Below, in pieces: positions 47,246 to 63,750 of a DNA stretch of 64,000 bases. Within the stretch, counting starts at the first letter, position 1. Each line of letters opens with the position of its first letter. The position numbers and the translations under genes were made by a program. The stretch comes from Portulaca oleracea (taxonomy: Eukaryota > Streptophyta > Magnoliopsida > Caryophyllales > Portulacaceae): NCBI GenBank assembly GCA_029582165.1, contig CM055877.1, positions 27,071,355 through 27,135,354 on the forward strand. Reading direction: 5' to 3'. The notes beneath the pieces were generated by a model. It did no database searches. It was not told the DNA's origin and worked only from the letters and a program-made list of their open reading frames with translations.

Positions 47246-50200
47246 ATGTCAAGAGAAGGTTATAATTCAAGTGAAGAAGAAGATGTTAGTTTGTAAAATT
47301 TAATTTTTACATAATTGCGCACAAAAATTAAAATCGTCGGAAAATTGTCGGTGTCGTGCGAGAAAGTCGCCGCCGACGGCGGCTTTGCCGCATGGCGATC
47401 GCAGCGGAGCCACGGCGGTTGCAGAACGGACTGTGCGGCACCAGCGGTGGTGTTGCCGCATAGTCTGTGCGGCGACTGCCGTGGCAGCGACTTTGTCGCG
47501 TGGCACCGAAAATTTTTCCGGCAATTTTGTAATTTTTTTTAAAAAAAGTATATAATTTGTTTTTATTTATTTTATTATTTTTAATAATATTATTATGTTA
47601 TTTATTAATGTTAATATCATTATTATTATGTTAATTATTAATGTTAATATTATTATTATGTTAATTATTATTGTTAATATTATAGTAATATGTTAATTAT
47701 TATTGTTAATATTGTTATAATATGTTAATTATAATTGTTGTTAATATTATTATTATGTTAATTATTATTGTTAAGATTATAATTATGTTAATTATTATTG
47801 TTAATATTATTATAATATGTTAATTATAATTATTGTTAATATTATTATAATATGTTAATTGTTATTGTTCATATTATTTGTATGTTAATTATTATTGTTA
47901 ATATTAATATTATTATTAATTATTAGGAATTAGTATCCCAGTTATTATTAGTATGATAATTGTGTGGTATTCTTTGTAGGTTCATTTGGAAGAGTTTGGC
48001 GGAGACGGTATTGATTATTCACCGTATTGTGCGACGTAAGATGTCTTTGGGACTATAGAAGCAGTGCCAGATTGGGCCAATGGAATAGCTAGGGGAATCG
48101 GATTTAGGTTTGTACGATCTTCATATAAGAGAAAAGATGCAGAGAGTCCGTTAAGGTGTTACTTGAAGTGTTGGAGGTACGGTAAATACCGTGGGAAGCT
48201 GAATGATCTCGATGATGCGACTCGTCGGGCTACGTCGATGAAGGCGTGCCAATGTAAATTGGTCATTGTAGCGTGGACTCGCAATGAAATGTAATGGCGA
48301 TTTCGTGTTTGCGATGGAGACCGGGGGAAGCATAATCACAACTTCATCGTGTACGAGGAAGGACATCGTCACAGAAACCCATTGAGTTCTGACATGAAAC
48401 ATCATGTCAGTGAAATGACCAACACGGGGTGCACGCCGGCCACAATACAAACATGGCTGAAGATTAAATTTCCTGCTTCTAAGATAAACGTGAAGCAAGT
48501 ATACAACGAGCGGGCAAAGATGCGTACCGAGGAAATGGATGGTAGGACGCATGCCCAATATTGTCTGTACATGGCGAAAGTCGGCGGGTACATCTCATTT
48601 GTTGATTATGATGATGATGGCGAGCTTTGTCAGGTTTTTTTATGTCACCCGTACTCGTTGAAGTTGCTACATACGCACTCGAATGTCATTCTCATTGACA
48701 CTACGTACAAGACAAACAAGGCAAAGTGGCCTTTATGTGAGTTGGTAGGCGTGACACCCACTAACCGCAACTTCCAGATTGCTTACCCATTCATGCGGGA
48801 CGAGAATAATCATATGAGTAGTTGATGTGGAGGGTGCATGAATTGTTGGGTCCTGATGTTATTCCATCCGTGTTTGTGACGGACAAGCAGCATGCTTTGT
48901 TGGGTGCTATTGCCAGGGTTTACCCAAATGTGCACCAACTGTTGTGCGTGTGGCATATCGGGATAGATGTGGAGAACAAAGTAAACAACCTTACTGGGGG
49001 CAAGAAGCTTGGATTCGGGCTACATTTCAGACATCATTTCTGGAACGACATTGTACATGCGAAGACTGTTGGAGATTTCAACAAGAAGTGGGACGACGTC
49101 GTTAGCGCGTGGATTTGGCAAAACAAACCAATAGTTGCGTATCTTACTAGGACGTGGCTGAGTCATAAGGAAAACTTTGTTTGTACATTCACCGACAATG
49201 TCCCTCACCTGGGGAACACGGCTACTTCGAGAGCAGAGAGCCAACATTCTTCATTGAAATATTATATCGGCAGTTCTAGAGGCACCTTCGATCGTGTCTT
49301 TGCGAAGATTCACCAACACTTGGAGAATCAACATACCGAGATTAAGAGGGAGCTCGAACAGTCTAGGAGCACGCACAGGAATTTCGGTAATTGTCATTTC
49401 TTTAAGAATTTGCACGGACATGTATCTCATCAAGCCTTGGACCTGTTGTCGCTGGAGTTCAATAGGATGTTGTTGATGAGGTATGGCGGAGGCTGCGACT
49501 TGTGCGATCACAAGGTGTCGAGAACCCATCTCCTCCCGTGCGCGTGTGCTATGGTGGAAATTTACGAAACGGGAGCGCCAATTCAGCTTACACGGATAAA
49601 CATGTTTTGGAGACAACTCACAGTAATTAGCGATGGTGAAACTCCTGGCTCAAATGATGTTCCATCAGGTACGAACATGGAAGAATTTGAGCACCTCGTT
49701 CAACTGGTTCGGGAGAGTGATCTAGCAGTTGTACAACACATAACCCAGGTCCTTCACGGAGAGTTGAATCCCAACAGTCACGATGTTCCTGATCCGCAGA
49801 CAAGCCCCCCACGCCCCGGGAGACCCAGGACATCGAGATCCACGCGACGCAACCCTAGTGCGTTTGAGTATGGCCGAACAGCGGGTTAGAGTAGCAAGAA
49901 TACGACGAACTCATCGAGGAGAAAGGGAACCAGTTCTTCATCAGTCGAGATGGGTTCAACAGGTGTGGATTTCTTTATCTTTATAACTCTTGTTAATCTC
50001 ATGTTAAGACAGTGAATTGTTAAGGGCTTTCAAAATGACTGTACATTGTTGCTTATAACTGAAGTTAATCTCATGCGTAGGTATCCCCCGGATGTGTAAA
50101 GATCTGTTCCTGTTCGAGAATGCTTTGTCACATTTCATTATACCAAAAATCGTTGGCTGGACGGATGTTGTCGCTGATGGCAACTGCGGGTTCAGATGCA

Positions 50201-50304
50201 TAGCCGAGGCAGGTTACAGGGACGAAGAATTGTGGCCAATTGCTAGGAGGTCAATGAGCATTGAATTGAAGGGGAGTGAAAATGAATATTTGAAGGCGTT
50301 TTGA
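47246..50304 (+). pseudogene. MULE transposase with C-terminal OTU-type protease domain, inactivated
   Basis: Likely exon 1 is 47246-47284 (MSREGYNSSEEED), spliced to 47980. An N-terminal Cys/His DNA-binding-type region follows (48064-48350: FRFVRSSYKR...CQCKLVIVAW...HNHNF), then the MULE core: LIDTTYKTNK near 48695, VTDKQHALLGAI near 48880, CVWHI near 48943, and RAESQHSS near 49232, which supply the DDE acidic residues. A CDLCDHKVSRTHLLPCACAM zinc-finger-like motif (about 49495-49550) resembles the SWIM region. After a Pro/Arg-rich linker and a probable intron (49962-50080), an OTU-type segment has VVADGNCGFRCIAEAGY, where D-G-N-C is the catalytic Cys loop. Lesions: stops at 48037 and 48292, a frameshift at 48823, a stop at 49887 and a stop at 50302. 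OTU tails on plant MULE transposases are known; their role is unclear. Confidence 0.78.
47285..47979 (+). repeat. MULE intron: GC-rich block and AT-rich minisatellite
   Basis: 47335-47520 is GC-rich with GCCGCCGACGGCGG-like words. 47575-47925 is an imperfect tandem array of a 25-32 bp unit built on TATGTTAATTATTATTGTTA, about twelve copies. The intron is bounded by GTTAGT (47285) and TTTGTAG (47973-47979). Similar GC-rich and AT-rich blocks recur in mirror order at 54200-54570 and 55225-55395. Confidence 0.6.
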
Positions 50305-50689
50305 TATAGCTGGGATATGTTCCTTGAATCCTTCCATAGGATAGGTGTCACGGGGCTGGACCAGCCCCGTACGAGCATTGGATGTCGGCTCCAACAGATT
50401 TATTTCCAGTTGCGACAATGATTAACATTATGTGGATCAGCTTGTCAACACCTCCTGGTCCACGAGAGCAGACAGCTGAGCTATGCATATCCGTATTACT
50501 CATACGAGGAGAAGCTGGACTTACGGCACCTGCAAAAGTTCAGGGAATAGTGTGAACAAACAACCACTTCATGCTTATTCATTTACGCTAGCAGCTAAAG
50601 ACGTAAGTGTTGAAGGTTGGGATGAGTCGTTCAAGGCTCGTATTGATAGATGGCAGGCTTTTAGGGCCGCTCAACGCCAATGATGGTTG

Positions 50690-51396
50690 TAGTTATACGC
50701 TTATGTATTTATGAATGTTTAATTAAATTTATATGGAAACACATGCAGTTAATTGGAAATTGAGAAAACACAAGACAAATTTTAATGGAAACGCAATGTC
50801 AAGGGCAATACAAAATCAGTTCAATTATAAAATACGGCAACACTAAGTTTAGGGTACATGCACAACAATTAAATTGAAAAACACAATCTACTCCTCTTGC
50901 TCATCATCTTGCTGCTCGGAGACCTCGATATGCATCTGATGGCACCAACGCCCGTGCATGTCGACCATCTCATTATACTACCCACGACTCACTGATACTG
51001 TCTCTTCGTCCGGTTAGGGTGGATGCCTCCCTCGCTCCAATAGTACGGCCATGTCATAGGCCCACTTTCATAAAAAAAAAACACAAAATAAAGCAGTTAG
51101 ACCAATCATGATATCCACCATCCATAACTAATCAGTTAAAAAAAATATTAAATTAGGTTGAGGGGTTTGGGGTACCTGTTCGAGTGACGGATGATCATCG
51201 ACTGTCGATTGGCTGGCAGAGGCGTTGTTTATCAAAAATTTGTGTGAATGTCCCGCATACCAATCGTTGTAAGCCACATCGGCTTCCCATGACACATGTT
51301 TTGTGCGTGGCACATGACATCACTCACTGACATTTTGTTGTTAATCGGAAACCCCGATCAGTCAACGCTGACGTTAGGCTACACAAATTCCACTTT
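50690..51396. other. Spacer between the convergent MULE genes
   Basis: AT-rich (50690-50880), then a stretch with short minus-strand frames (such as QNMCHGKPM at about 51290 and ORF 51128-51313) that could be PMD-gene remnants. No other feature recognised. Confidence 0.4.
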
Positions 51397-52518
51397 TTAC
51401 AACCCCTTCGACGGTCGTTGAGCACTCTTCGGTACGACCAATCTACGGGGGATATGCTGTAGGTGCCCTAACTGACGGACCACGCGATCAGGCATGTACA
51501 ACACAGTGAAGTCGTATGCACGAATGGCGCACGTGTACAACGTCCTTTTGCATGACTTGTATGGGGCAGGTCCATATGGGGCCCAACACACACGATCTGG
51601 CGTCAACGCGTCTAGGGAGGCCCTCAACGCTCGGAGACGTCGTTCCAATCTCGGCAGGCGGTTGGGGAACCATCAATATATGTTGCACATTATGCAACAT
51701 GATTGTCATTTCACCGAAGGGAAGGTGAAATGTGTTTGTGTCGGGTTGCCACCTCTCAACGAACGCTGAGACCAACGTCATATCGATGTGGTCATACATC
51801 AAGTCCACCAAATTGGTGATTTGGATCCTTTCAAGTGCAGCCTGGCATACGGGATTCATAGTGGACCTCATTGACCTCAATTCCCTCAGCGCATTCTTCT
51901 TCGTCACGCACTCAAGAACTACATGAGGCGAACGCTCGCGACCCTCCCATATTACCCGAGCAATGTGAACTCCAAAGCTCGGTATAACGGACCCAATTGT
52001 AGGTCCCCCGGGCACGTTACCATCAATCTTTCAGTCGTCGTCACCACTTCGGCTCCTCTTACTATGCCTGCTGCTAGTCCCAGCATCACCAGTAGCAGAA
52101 CTGCTTCCCTGTCCCCGCTGCCAAATTGGGGCAAACTTCCCCAATGCATCCCTCATCGGCATGAAACCCGTTGGCCTGTAAACTGGCCCAGGAGGAGGCG
52201 GGACTGAAGAAGGGACCATCTGCGTGTCGGGCTCCCCGGTCCCATCGTCCCCCGATGTCTCTGTGTCGGTCGACTTATCCATGACTTGGTTGAGATGGTC
52301 AACGAAATCTCGCGTGGTCTGACTCCCTGTGTCCTCGGGCTGGCCGCCCGCATCATCATGTCGACCCCTACCTACACCGACACCCCTACCTCGACCGGCA
52401 CGGCATGATGACGCAGTCACATTACGTCTGTGGGGATCCCCAGAGTCACCCCCCTCCAACCAGTCAGAAGCTGATTCGACCGCTTCAAAAACCCTCCACC
52501 CTTACTCTTGCCTACCAT
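51397..52518 (-). pseudogene. Plant-mobile-domain (PMD) gene antisense in the MULE, inactivated
   Basis: Start MVGKSKG at 52518, a one-base frameshift soon after, then an Arg/Gly/Ser/Asp-rich leader (52031-52459), a stop, and the PMD proper (51488-52015 then 51397-51648). The PMD part includes NLVDLMYDHIDMTLVSAF, VERWQPDTNTFHLPFGEMTI and, after a frameshift near 51650, LDALTPDRVCWAPYG and MPDRVVRQLGHLQHIPR. The F-ERW---TNTFHLP-GE-T core is the hallmark of the aminotransferase-like plant mobile domain, carried by some MULEs and gypsy elements and also by host proteins such as MAIL1. Its molecular job in transposons is not established. Convergent orientation to the transposase is seen here. Confidence 0.75.
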
Positions 52519-52689
52519 TTTAGATCACCTGCAAAATGAAAACATATAACATATACGTTGACATATAGAAACCATATGTTATGAACCCTAAACCCTAAAA
52601 CCCTAAAACATAATAATCATATTATCGAAATCATCCAAACTCAACACTTTGTTATGGCATCTATAACTAAGCCGTGTCACGAGGCAAGA

Positions 52690-53515
52690 GGATCCTGTTA
52701 TTGTCCAAGGAGAGTGTGTTTGTTGTCCTAACTCTTACTATTTTTTTATAGCACGCATTAAGAAAGACTGATTCTCTTCCCGGATCGAAGAAGTAAAGCA
52801 AATACGTATAGGACTGGACCCAGAACAAGTTGGAGTTCGGGTAGGTAGGAGCGAAAGCGAATTCCCGTATTCCAAAAGCACTAGGCCTGGGATGGTACTT
52901 CCAGAGGGCTGAAAAAGACTTTCATGAGTCGTACCGACTTCTCCTTTATTTGTCTGGTTCCCAAAAAGTAGCGCAATGTCAGCAGTGAAATTGCGCGAGG
53001 TCTGTAGTGCTCTGAGAGTTAGAAGCGTCTCAGATTCGGTACAATGCAGTGTTTCCATTGCGCAGTCTGGTAGGTAGCAAGACAAGGTGGGTCTGAAAGA
53101 AAAGCTTCTAGTAAAGGGTCTAATAGAAATTCTGTTGGGCTTTCTTGCATGTAGGATTCATAGGTCCATCAAAGCATTGAATTTGCAGCATCGTGCCTTA
53201 CTTTGATTGATCTATGAATCCTACATGCAAGAAAGCCCAACAAAATTTCTATTAGACCCTTTACTAGAAGCATCTCTTTCAGACCCACCTTGTCTTGCTA
53301 CCCCCTAGGCTGCACAATAGAAACACTAAATTGTACCAAATCTGAGACGCTTCTAACTCCCATAGCACTATAGACCCCACGCAATTTCACTACTGACAAT
53401 GCGCTACTTTTTGGCAACCAAACAAATAAAGGAGAGTCGATACGACTCATGAAAGTCCTTTTCAACCATAGATTATCAGGTAACAACACACACTCTCCTT
53501 GGACACTAACAAGAC
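52690..53515. repeat. Long hairpin-forming inverted repeat inside the MULE
   Basis: The left arm (about 52690-53178) and right arm (about 53205-53515) are reverse complements around a loop of roughly 25-50 bases. Nearest the loop, about 54 bases on each side (53117-53170 and 53214-53267) differ at about one position. Farther out, identity falls to roughly 85-90 percent by eye. The right arm lacks about 200 bases present in the left arm (about 52725-52930). The sequence is GC-richer than its flanks and has no clear protein coding. A transcript across it would fold into a long double-stranded RNA. Confidence 0.75.
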
Positions 53516-53539
53516 CCAAAACTCAACCTCTTTTTATGA

Positions 53540-54600
53540 CATATACAACTGAGATACTAGAACTATAACTTAACATACTACCCTAAACTACCATCACAAA
53601 TAACCTATTTACTTATGTAGCAACTGGTTGTTGAGTACTTAAGTTATTAAATGGATGTGACATATTTATTTATATAATTTATGTCTTTATTGGAGTTATG
53701 AGTAGTTAAGTTAGCAATTAAGTTGGATTAGGAACAAATTTCCCCTACCAACTTTAAAGGCCAACTCACTTACTAATAACAACCAAAATCATCCAAACTC
53801 AACCTCCTTTTAACACAACTACATATAAACTACTCGGAATACCCTAAACCCTAAAATTAATCCTCTAAACTAACATCACAATTAACCAATTTACTTGTTC
53901 CATGATGTAGTTTCAAATACTTTTGAAGTATGCTAACCAACAATTCTAAAGTTGAGGATGATATTCCCCAACTTTTCAAATTGTTGATTGGCGTCAAACT
54001 ACAATGAATTTCATGGAAAATGTACTTGGTTAGATTAACCTAAACACATACTAATTACCATAACCCGAAACAAACTATTCCTAATTAATTGCGTACGTAC
54101 ACTAAACAATTTTTTCACAAACATTACCCTAACTCATACTAATCTATGCATGCTCATAATAAACAAACAAATTTTCAAACACTAAATCATACAAATTCTA
54201 CTAATATCACTAACAATCCTATTATTTATTATTAATAAAAACAACAAATCTACAATGATATATTTAATTATTAATATTAATATTATTGACAATAATAATT
54301 ACAATATTTTATAAACAATTAATCATATAAATAGACACATAATTGATGAAAACATTGCACACTTACAATAATATAATCAAAAAGTAATCAAAATATACAC
54401 ATAATAATTACTATTATTAACACATGCTTAACAATAATATTAATTAATCACATTTTTAATATTAACAATAATATACACATAATAATTATTATAATAAACT
54501 AATAACAATAATATTAATAATAACAATATTAATATTTATTTATTAATATTATTAAAAAAACAAAAAATAAAAAAAATTATGGGTCGCGTGTAATACACTT
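53540..54600. other. AT-rich right part of the MULE, no gene
   Basis: No reading frame. 54200-54560 is very AT-rich with AATAATATTAAT-type words in the opposite sense to the left minisatellite. Confidence 0.5.
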
Positions 54601-54615
54601 TAACAATGTCACCGC

Positions 54616-55232
54616 TAGGGCTTGGAAAAGCTGACCCGACACGATTACCGATCTGAACCTAACACAATATTAAATGGGTTTAGGTAGAAATTTTCAACCC
54701 GTTTAATTAAATGGGTTAGGCTCAGGTCAGGATTTTCGACACGAAAAAATATTATTTAACCCGTTTAATTAGACATGTCACATGGATCAAGTCATTTGCT
54801 CCATAATTATTACCTAATTATACCATTTATCAATAAACTTAGGGAAAGTTACATTTAATACTCTTTGAAATATACATAAAACAATAATTTTGACTTATAT
54901 TTATCTTTGACAATGAATTAAAAGACATCTCCTTATATATAATTCGAATTATATTACCACGGAAATTGTAGGGTATGATATGTCATTATTTCGATCCCAC
55001 AATGAATTGTTTTGTATAAGTGAGTTAATGGCTAAATGGGTAAATTGGTAACTTTATTTTAACATGTTTACTTAAATGGATAAACATGTCAAAATAAGGT
55101 CAACCCGTTTAAAATTTAAACGGTAAACGGTTTCAATTTCCAACCCGTTTAATAAATGGGTTAGGTTAAGGTCGGAAGATTTTGAACCCGTTTAAGTTTG
55201 ACACGAACACGAACCCGACTCGACATGTCCTA
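54616..55232. mobile_element. Possible hAT-type MITE inside the MULE right end
   Basis: Left end TAGGGCTTGGAAAAGC and inverted right end TAGGACATGTCGAGTC are weakly alike. Both ends carry GACCCG/CGACACG words, and AACCCGTTTAATTAAATGGG motifs recur inward from each side. This resembles common plant hAT MITEs. No matching 8-bp duplication is seen, so boundaries and class are uncertain. Confidence 0.4.
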
Positions 55233-55665
55233 TTAGCTGGCTTAGCCGCCGACGCGGCAAACGACGCGACGACGGTGCGGTGTGCGTAGATCTCGGCAAA
55301 GGTCGCCGCCTTGCCCTAATCGCTGTGACGCCGGCGCCGTTGCCGTCGCGTTCGCTCGGCAGCCGGTCTTCGCTGCCATTTTTTTTCGATTTTTTCTGGA
55401 AATTTCAAAACTAAAACACAAATTCACATCAACTAATTCAAAACATACCTCAACTACTTCGATTCGTAGCGATCGATATCCCAGGATGACGGTGGTTTGT
55501 GGTGGTTGTTGGTTGAGAGCGTTTTCTAGAGAGATAAACTAGAGAGAAGGTGGAGAGTGAACGTAATGAGGTTGAAGGCAAGTGTTGGAAATATTATGCG
55601 AAAGGTGGGCGACATTAGTAAAAAGAAGGGCCACGTTAAGTATTCGGGTATCATTATCACACTCT

Positions 55666-57552
55666 ATCCCCACGGAAAATAACATGACATGATGCAAAAA
55701 AGAATTTATCATTATTATTATTATTATTATTATTTTATTTTTATTCATTTTACTGTAATAAACTCCCGTTCGAAAAAATAGGAAAAAACTAGTTATTGTA
55801 ATTGTCGTAGGAAAGCAATAACAACTGGTTCCTAAATCCTAACCTGCTTTATAGTTATTCTCTACTTTGTTGCTAAACCCCATTGCTTAAAATATTTTGG
55901 AAGAAGCATAAGAAGAAAAAGGAATTAAGGGGGGGAATGGGTTTGTTGGATTTCTGAGGTTTCTCGATTTGGCGAAAATCCACATTTTCTTCTTCTTCTT
56001 CTTCAGTTTCTGATTAAAAATGTGTAGATAAAGAACAAGAAAAAAAAAAAAAGAAAAAGAAATCGAATCACCTGGTGTGTTATTACAATACTCAGTGGAG
56101 AGAGTGTAATTAAGGTTATTATTATTCTCTTCACTCTTTCCGGGAAGCCTTGTTAGAAGCTCTGATCAATTCAACTTTCTTCGTAATGATCTACACACGC
56201 ATCTTGTTGAAATCATGGGACTATAATGCCATTTAGGTCTCATTCATACTGCTTCTTCTCTCTTAATTTCGGTCGACTTATACCAAACACTCGTAAGTAA
56301 TTCGAGATTTTCCCTTTTTTGTGGGGGTGGTTTCAAAGTATATTTGGGGCAAACTTGATTATACCCTTTTGATATTTTAGCAGTATAACCTGGATTTTTG
56401 ATAAGTTTCACAGTCAAATGGGTGGAGCCCATCAATTTTGGTGGCAAAAGGAACGTAAATTATCAAAGTCATCTGTGCAATGCAATGTTATGTGTTTGGT
56501 TGAATTAATATCAATTTATTTTTTTGATTATGTTTTTGGGCTCTAGTTAAGGGAATTTGCAACTAAGTTATGGTAGCTTTTTTTTTTTTTTTAGTTACAA
56601 GAACTTGTATTTAGGGGACAGTACTGTTTAGAGCTGTGATTTGGAGTGACCACAGTTTATATGGGCATTGTTTAGGGATGATCAAGTTTTCACATAAACA
56701 CATGCATGGATGTTGATAGAGTTTATATGGGCAGTGTTTAGAACTGAACTTGTATCTTTTGGAAACAATTCCTTTGCTGGTGTACAAGGATAAGTTTGAT
56801 CCAGCCACCCAAGTTTGTTTGGGTCCATCTGGGAGATGGTATTAGTAATAGTAGTAATAGTAATAGTGATAGTATTATTGATGATTACATATGAAACATG
56901 CATGAGCATTCGATCTTCTATCAAAGTTTTTGGGATGTGCATTCATCTTATTCCTGGTTGAAACTTGTCTCTTCTTACATGCACGGTAACTTTATTTGGA
57001 TTATAGTAGCTAAAACAAAATGTCTGCCTCGCTATATTGTCTTAACGAGTATTCAATGATTCTAAATGAAGCGTGCGTACAACTAAATAGTCTCTTTAAC
57101 TTTCAAAGTACGGCTCCTACACATGCTATGTAGACAGGACTTCAGGGCCTGGATTTATATTTTATGTGGATTTGGATAGAGGGTTTCTAATACTCTTAAT
57201 CTTCAATCATTTCCCTCTCAGTAATCGAAACTCTAATCTATTGAGGAATATCTTGTTTCTTAAGTTGATGCTCTTGTCGCTAACCTGCTGTTAGCAAGTT
57301 TTATGATCAACTGTCCTGTTAATTCAACTTCTATGACGGGGTTTAGTTCAATTAATTGTTTGTTCCCTATTTATCCTTCTCTTCTGGATCACTTAAGCCT
57401 ACTTAGAAGTCTGATTCATGAATGAAGCTTGTGCATGGGATAATATTCTAAAATGTTACATTTGTTACATGCTAATGGGATTCAATATAATGTGGGTTGA
57501 GACTTGAGAAATGCTGATCTATAGCAAATTGTTTCAGGTACATTCCAAAGAG
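55666..57552 (+). promoter_or_regulatory. LACS promoter and 5' UTR region
   Basis: 55702-55735 is an (ATT)n run. Around 55986-56010 a CTTCTTCTTCTTCTTC pyrimidine stretch is typical of plant 5' leaders. A probable 5'-UTR intron runs from a GTAAGT donor at about 56292 to the acceptor TTGTTTCAG at 57530-57538, 14 bases before the ATG. Transcription start and TATA box were not identified with confidence. Confidence 0.5.
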
Positions 57553-62683
<5,131 letters not shown>

Positions 62684-62930
62684 TATCATTATAGTCATTG
62701 TTTTTGATCTCCAGATTCAACGTCGATTTTCCAAATTGATGTGCTGAGTAATTCATTCGTTAGTACTCCTGCATGGATCCATAAATTCATAATGGCTATA
62801 TATCCTTGTGTTGGATTGATTTCCATGCGGGTTAATTGCTATACTTGCATCTTGGTGTCGCACAATTACTGAGTGTAAATAACATATGCCGAAACAATTT
62901 ACCTTTCAAGTTAGTGACATTTTATTTTTA
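62684..62930 (+). other. LACS 3' UTR, no other feature
   Basis: Sequence directly after the TGA at 62681-62683, without ORFs; presumed 3' UTR. Confidence 0.5.
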
Positions 62931-63199
62931 GGATTTTTGGACACTAATATACTGAACTTTTGGGGTATTGGATAATAATACACTGAACTTTGATCTTGGA
63001 CAATGATAAATTGTACTTTGGGGGGTGTTGGATAATAATACACTTGGAAATATTCTGACGGTGTTTGACTTGGTGGTGATCCTAGCTACATGGCAGGTGA
63101 ACCACATAGGATTGCCACCAAGTCAGCCACCGCTGGAATTGCTATAAATGTGTTATTGCTCAATACCCCAAAAGTTCAGTATATTAGCGTCCAAAAACC
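62931..63199. mobile_element. MITE with long terminal inverted repeats
   Basis: Left end GGATTTTTGGACACTAATAT and inverted right end GGTTTTTGGACGCTAATATA continue into ACTGAACTTTTGGGGTATTG on both sides, about 42 bases with two or three differences. A second partial copy of the end sequence (GGATAATAATACACTGAAC) lies just inside the left arm. Flanks are T-rich (62921-62930 and 63200-63209), so the target duplication is ambiguous. Long ends and a probable 9-10 bp T-rich flank fit a Mutator-type MITE. Confidence 0.6.
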
Positions 63200-63209
63200 T
63201 TTTTATTTA

Positions 63210-63420
63210 GGCACCGTTCTTTTGTGTGTTGCGTTTGCGTTTCGATAAGTTGCGTTTGGGTTGCGTTAGGTTGCGTTAGGTTGTGGTAGGAAATAATAAA
63301 AAGGTGAGTAGAGGTGAATAGTAGATTGTGATAAGTTGCGTTATCTTGCGTTTGCCATGCGTTAGGTTTTATTGATTTTGCGTTGCGTTTGGGTGCGTTA
63401 ACGCACAAAAGCACGGTGCC
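63210..63420. mobile_element. Tourist-like MITE
   Basis: 211 bp. The left end GGCACCGTTCTTTTGTG and inverted right end GGCACCGTGCTTTTGTG differ at one of 17 bases. TTA flanks both sides (63207-63209 and 63421-63423), as for PIF/Harbinger MITEs. The interior is a series of TTGCGTTTGGGTTGCGTTAGG words. The outline resembles the element at 13092-13344. Confidence 0.75.
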
Positions 63421-63717
63421 TTATTAAGAAAGATTTATTGACACTATTTTGTTTGAAGTTTAAGGCATAAAAATTGTAAAATTGGTAGTTGGTTTGTGTC
63501 CTTTTGTTTTGAGATGCTTTGTGATAACATTATTGGGAGTAGGGTATTCCAGTTTTGCCCTCCTTGGAGCAGCTTTGTTTAGTTAGTGATACATTATTAA
63601 ATGTTGATATTATATTGTGTTAAATCCTCACCCAGTACTGTAGTTGTTATGTGTGTTGTGTGCTTATGTAAAGGCCTTCATATTCATATTCATCTTCATC
63701 TTTATCTTCTTGTTGTC

Positions 63718-63736
63718 TAGAGAGAGAGAGAGAGAG
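63718..63736 (+). repeat. (GA)n microsatellite in the 5' leader of the edge gene
   Basis: AGAGAGAGAGAGAGAGAG, 15-33 bases before the ATG at 63751, with another AAAGAGAGAG next to the start codon. Such GA/CT leaders are common in plants. Confidence 0.8.
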
Positions 63737-63750
63737 AATTAAAGAGAGAG

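Larger units (their letters stand above)
47088..55665 (+). mobile_element. Large Mutator-like element (MULE) with OTU and PMD genes
   Basis: Left and right ends share an inverted segment: CTTTTTACTAATGTCGCCC at 47118-47136 and its reverse complement at about 55604-55625, with looser similarity (TTAA...GGCC) outward. Inside come, from the left, a GC-rich block, an AT-rich minisatellite, a MULE transposase (+), a PMD gene (-), a hairpin, then an AT-rich and a GC-rich block mirroring the left side. Mirrored long ends and a transposase with a DDE core are typical of MULEs. I could not define an exact 8-11 bp target duplication, so ends are good to perhaps 30 bases. Confidence 0.7.
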
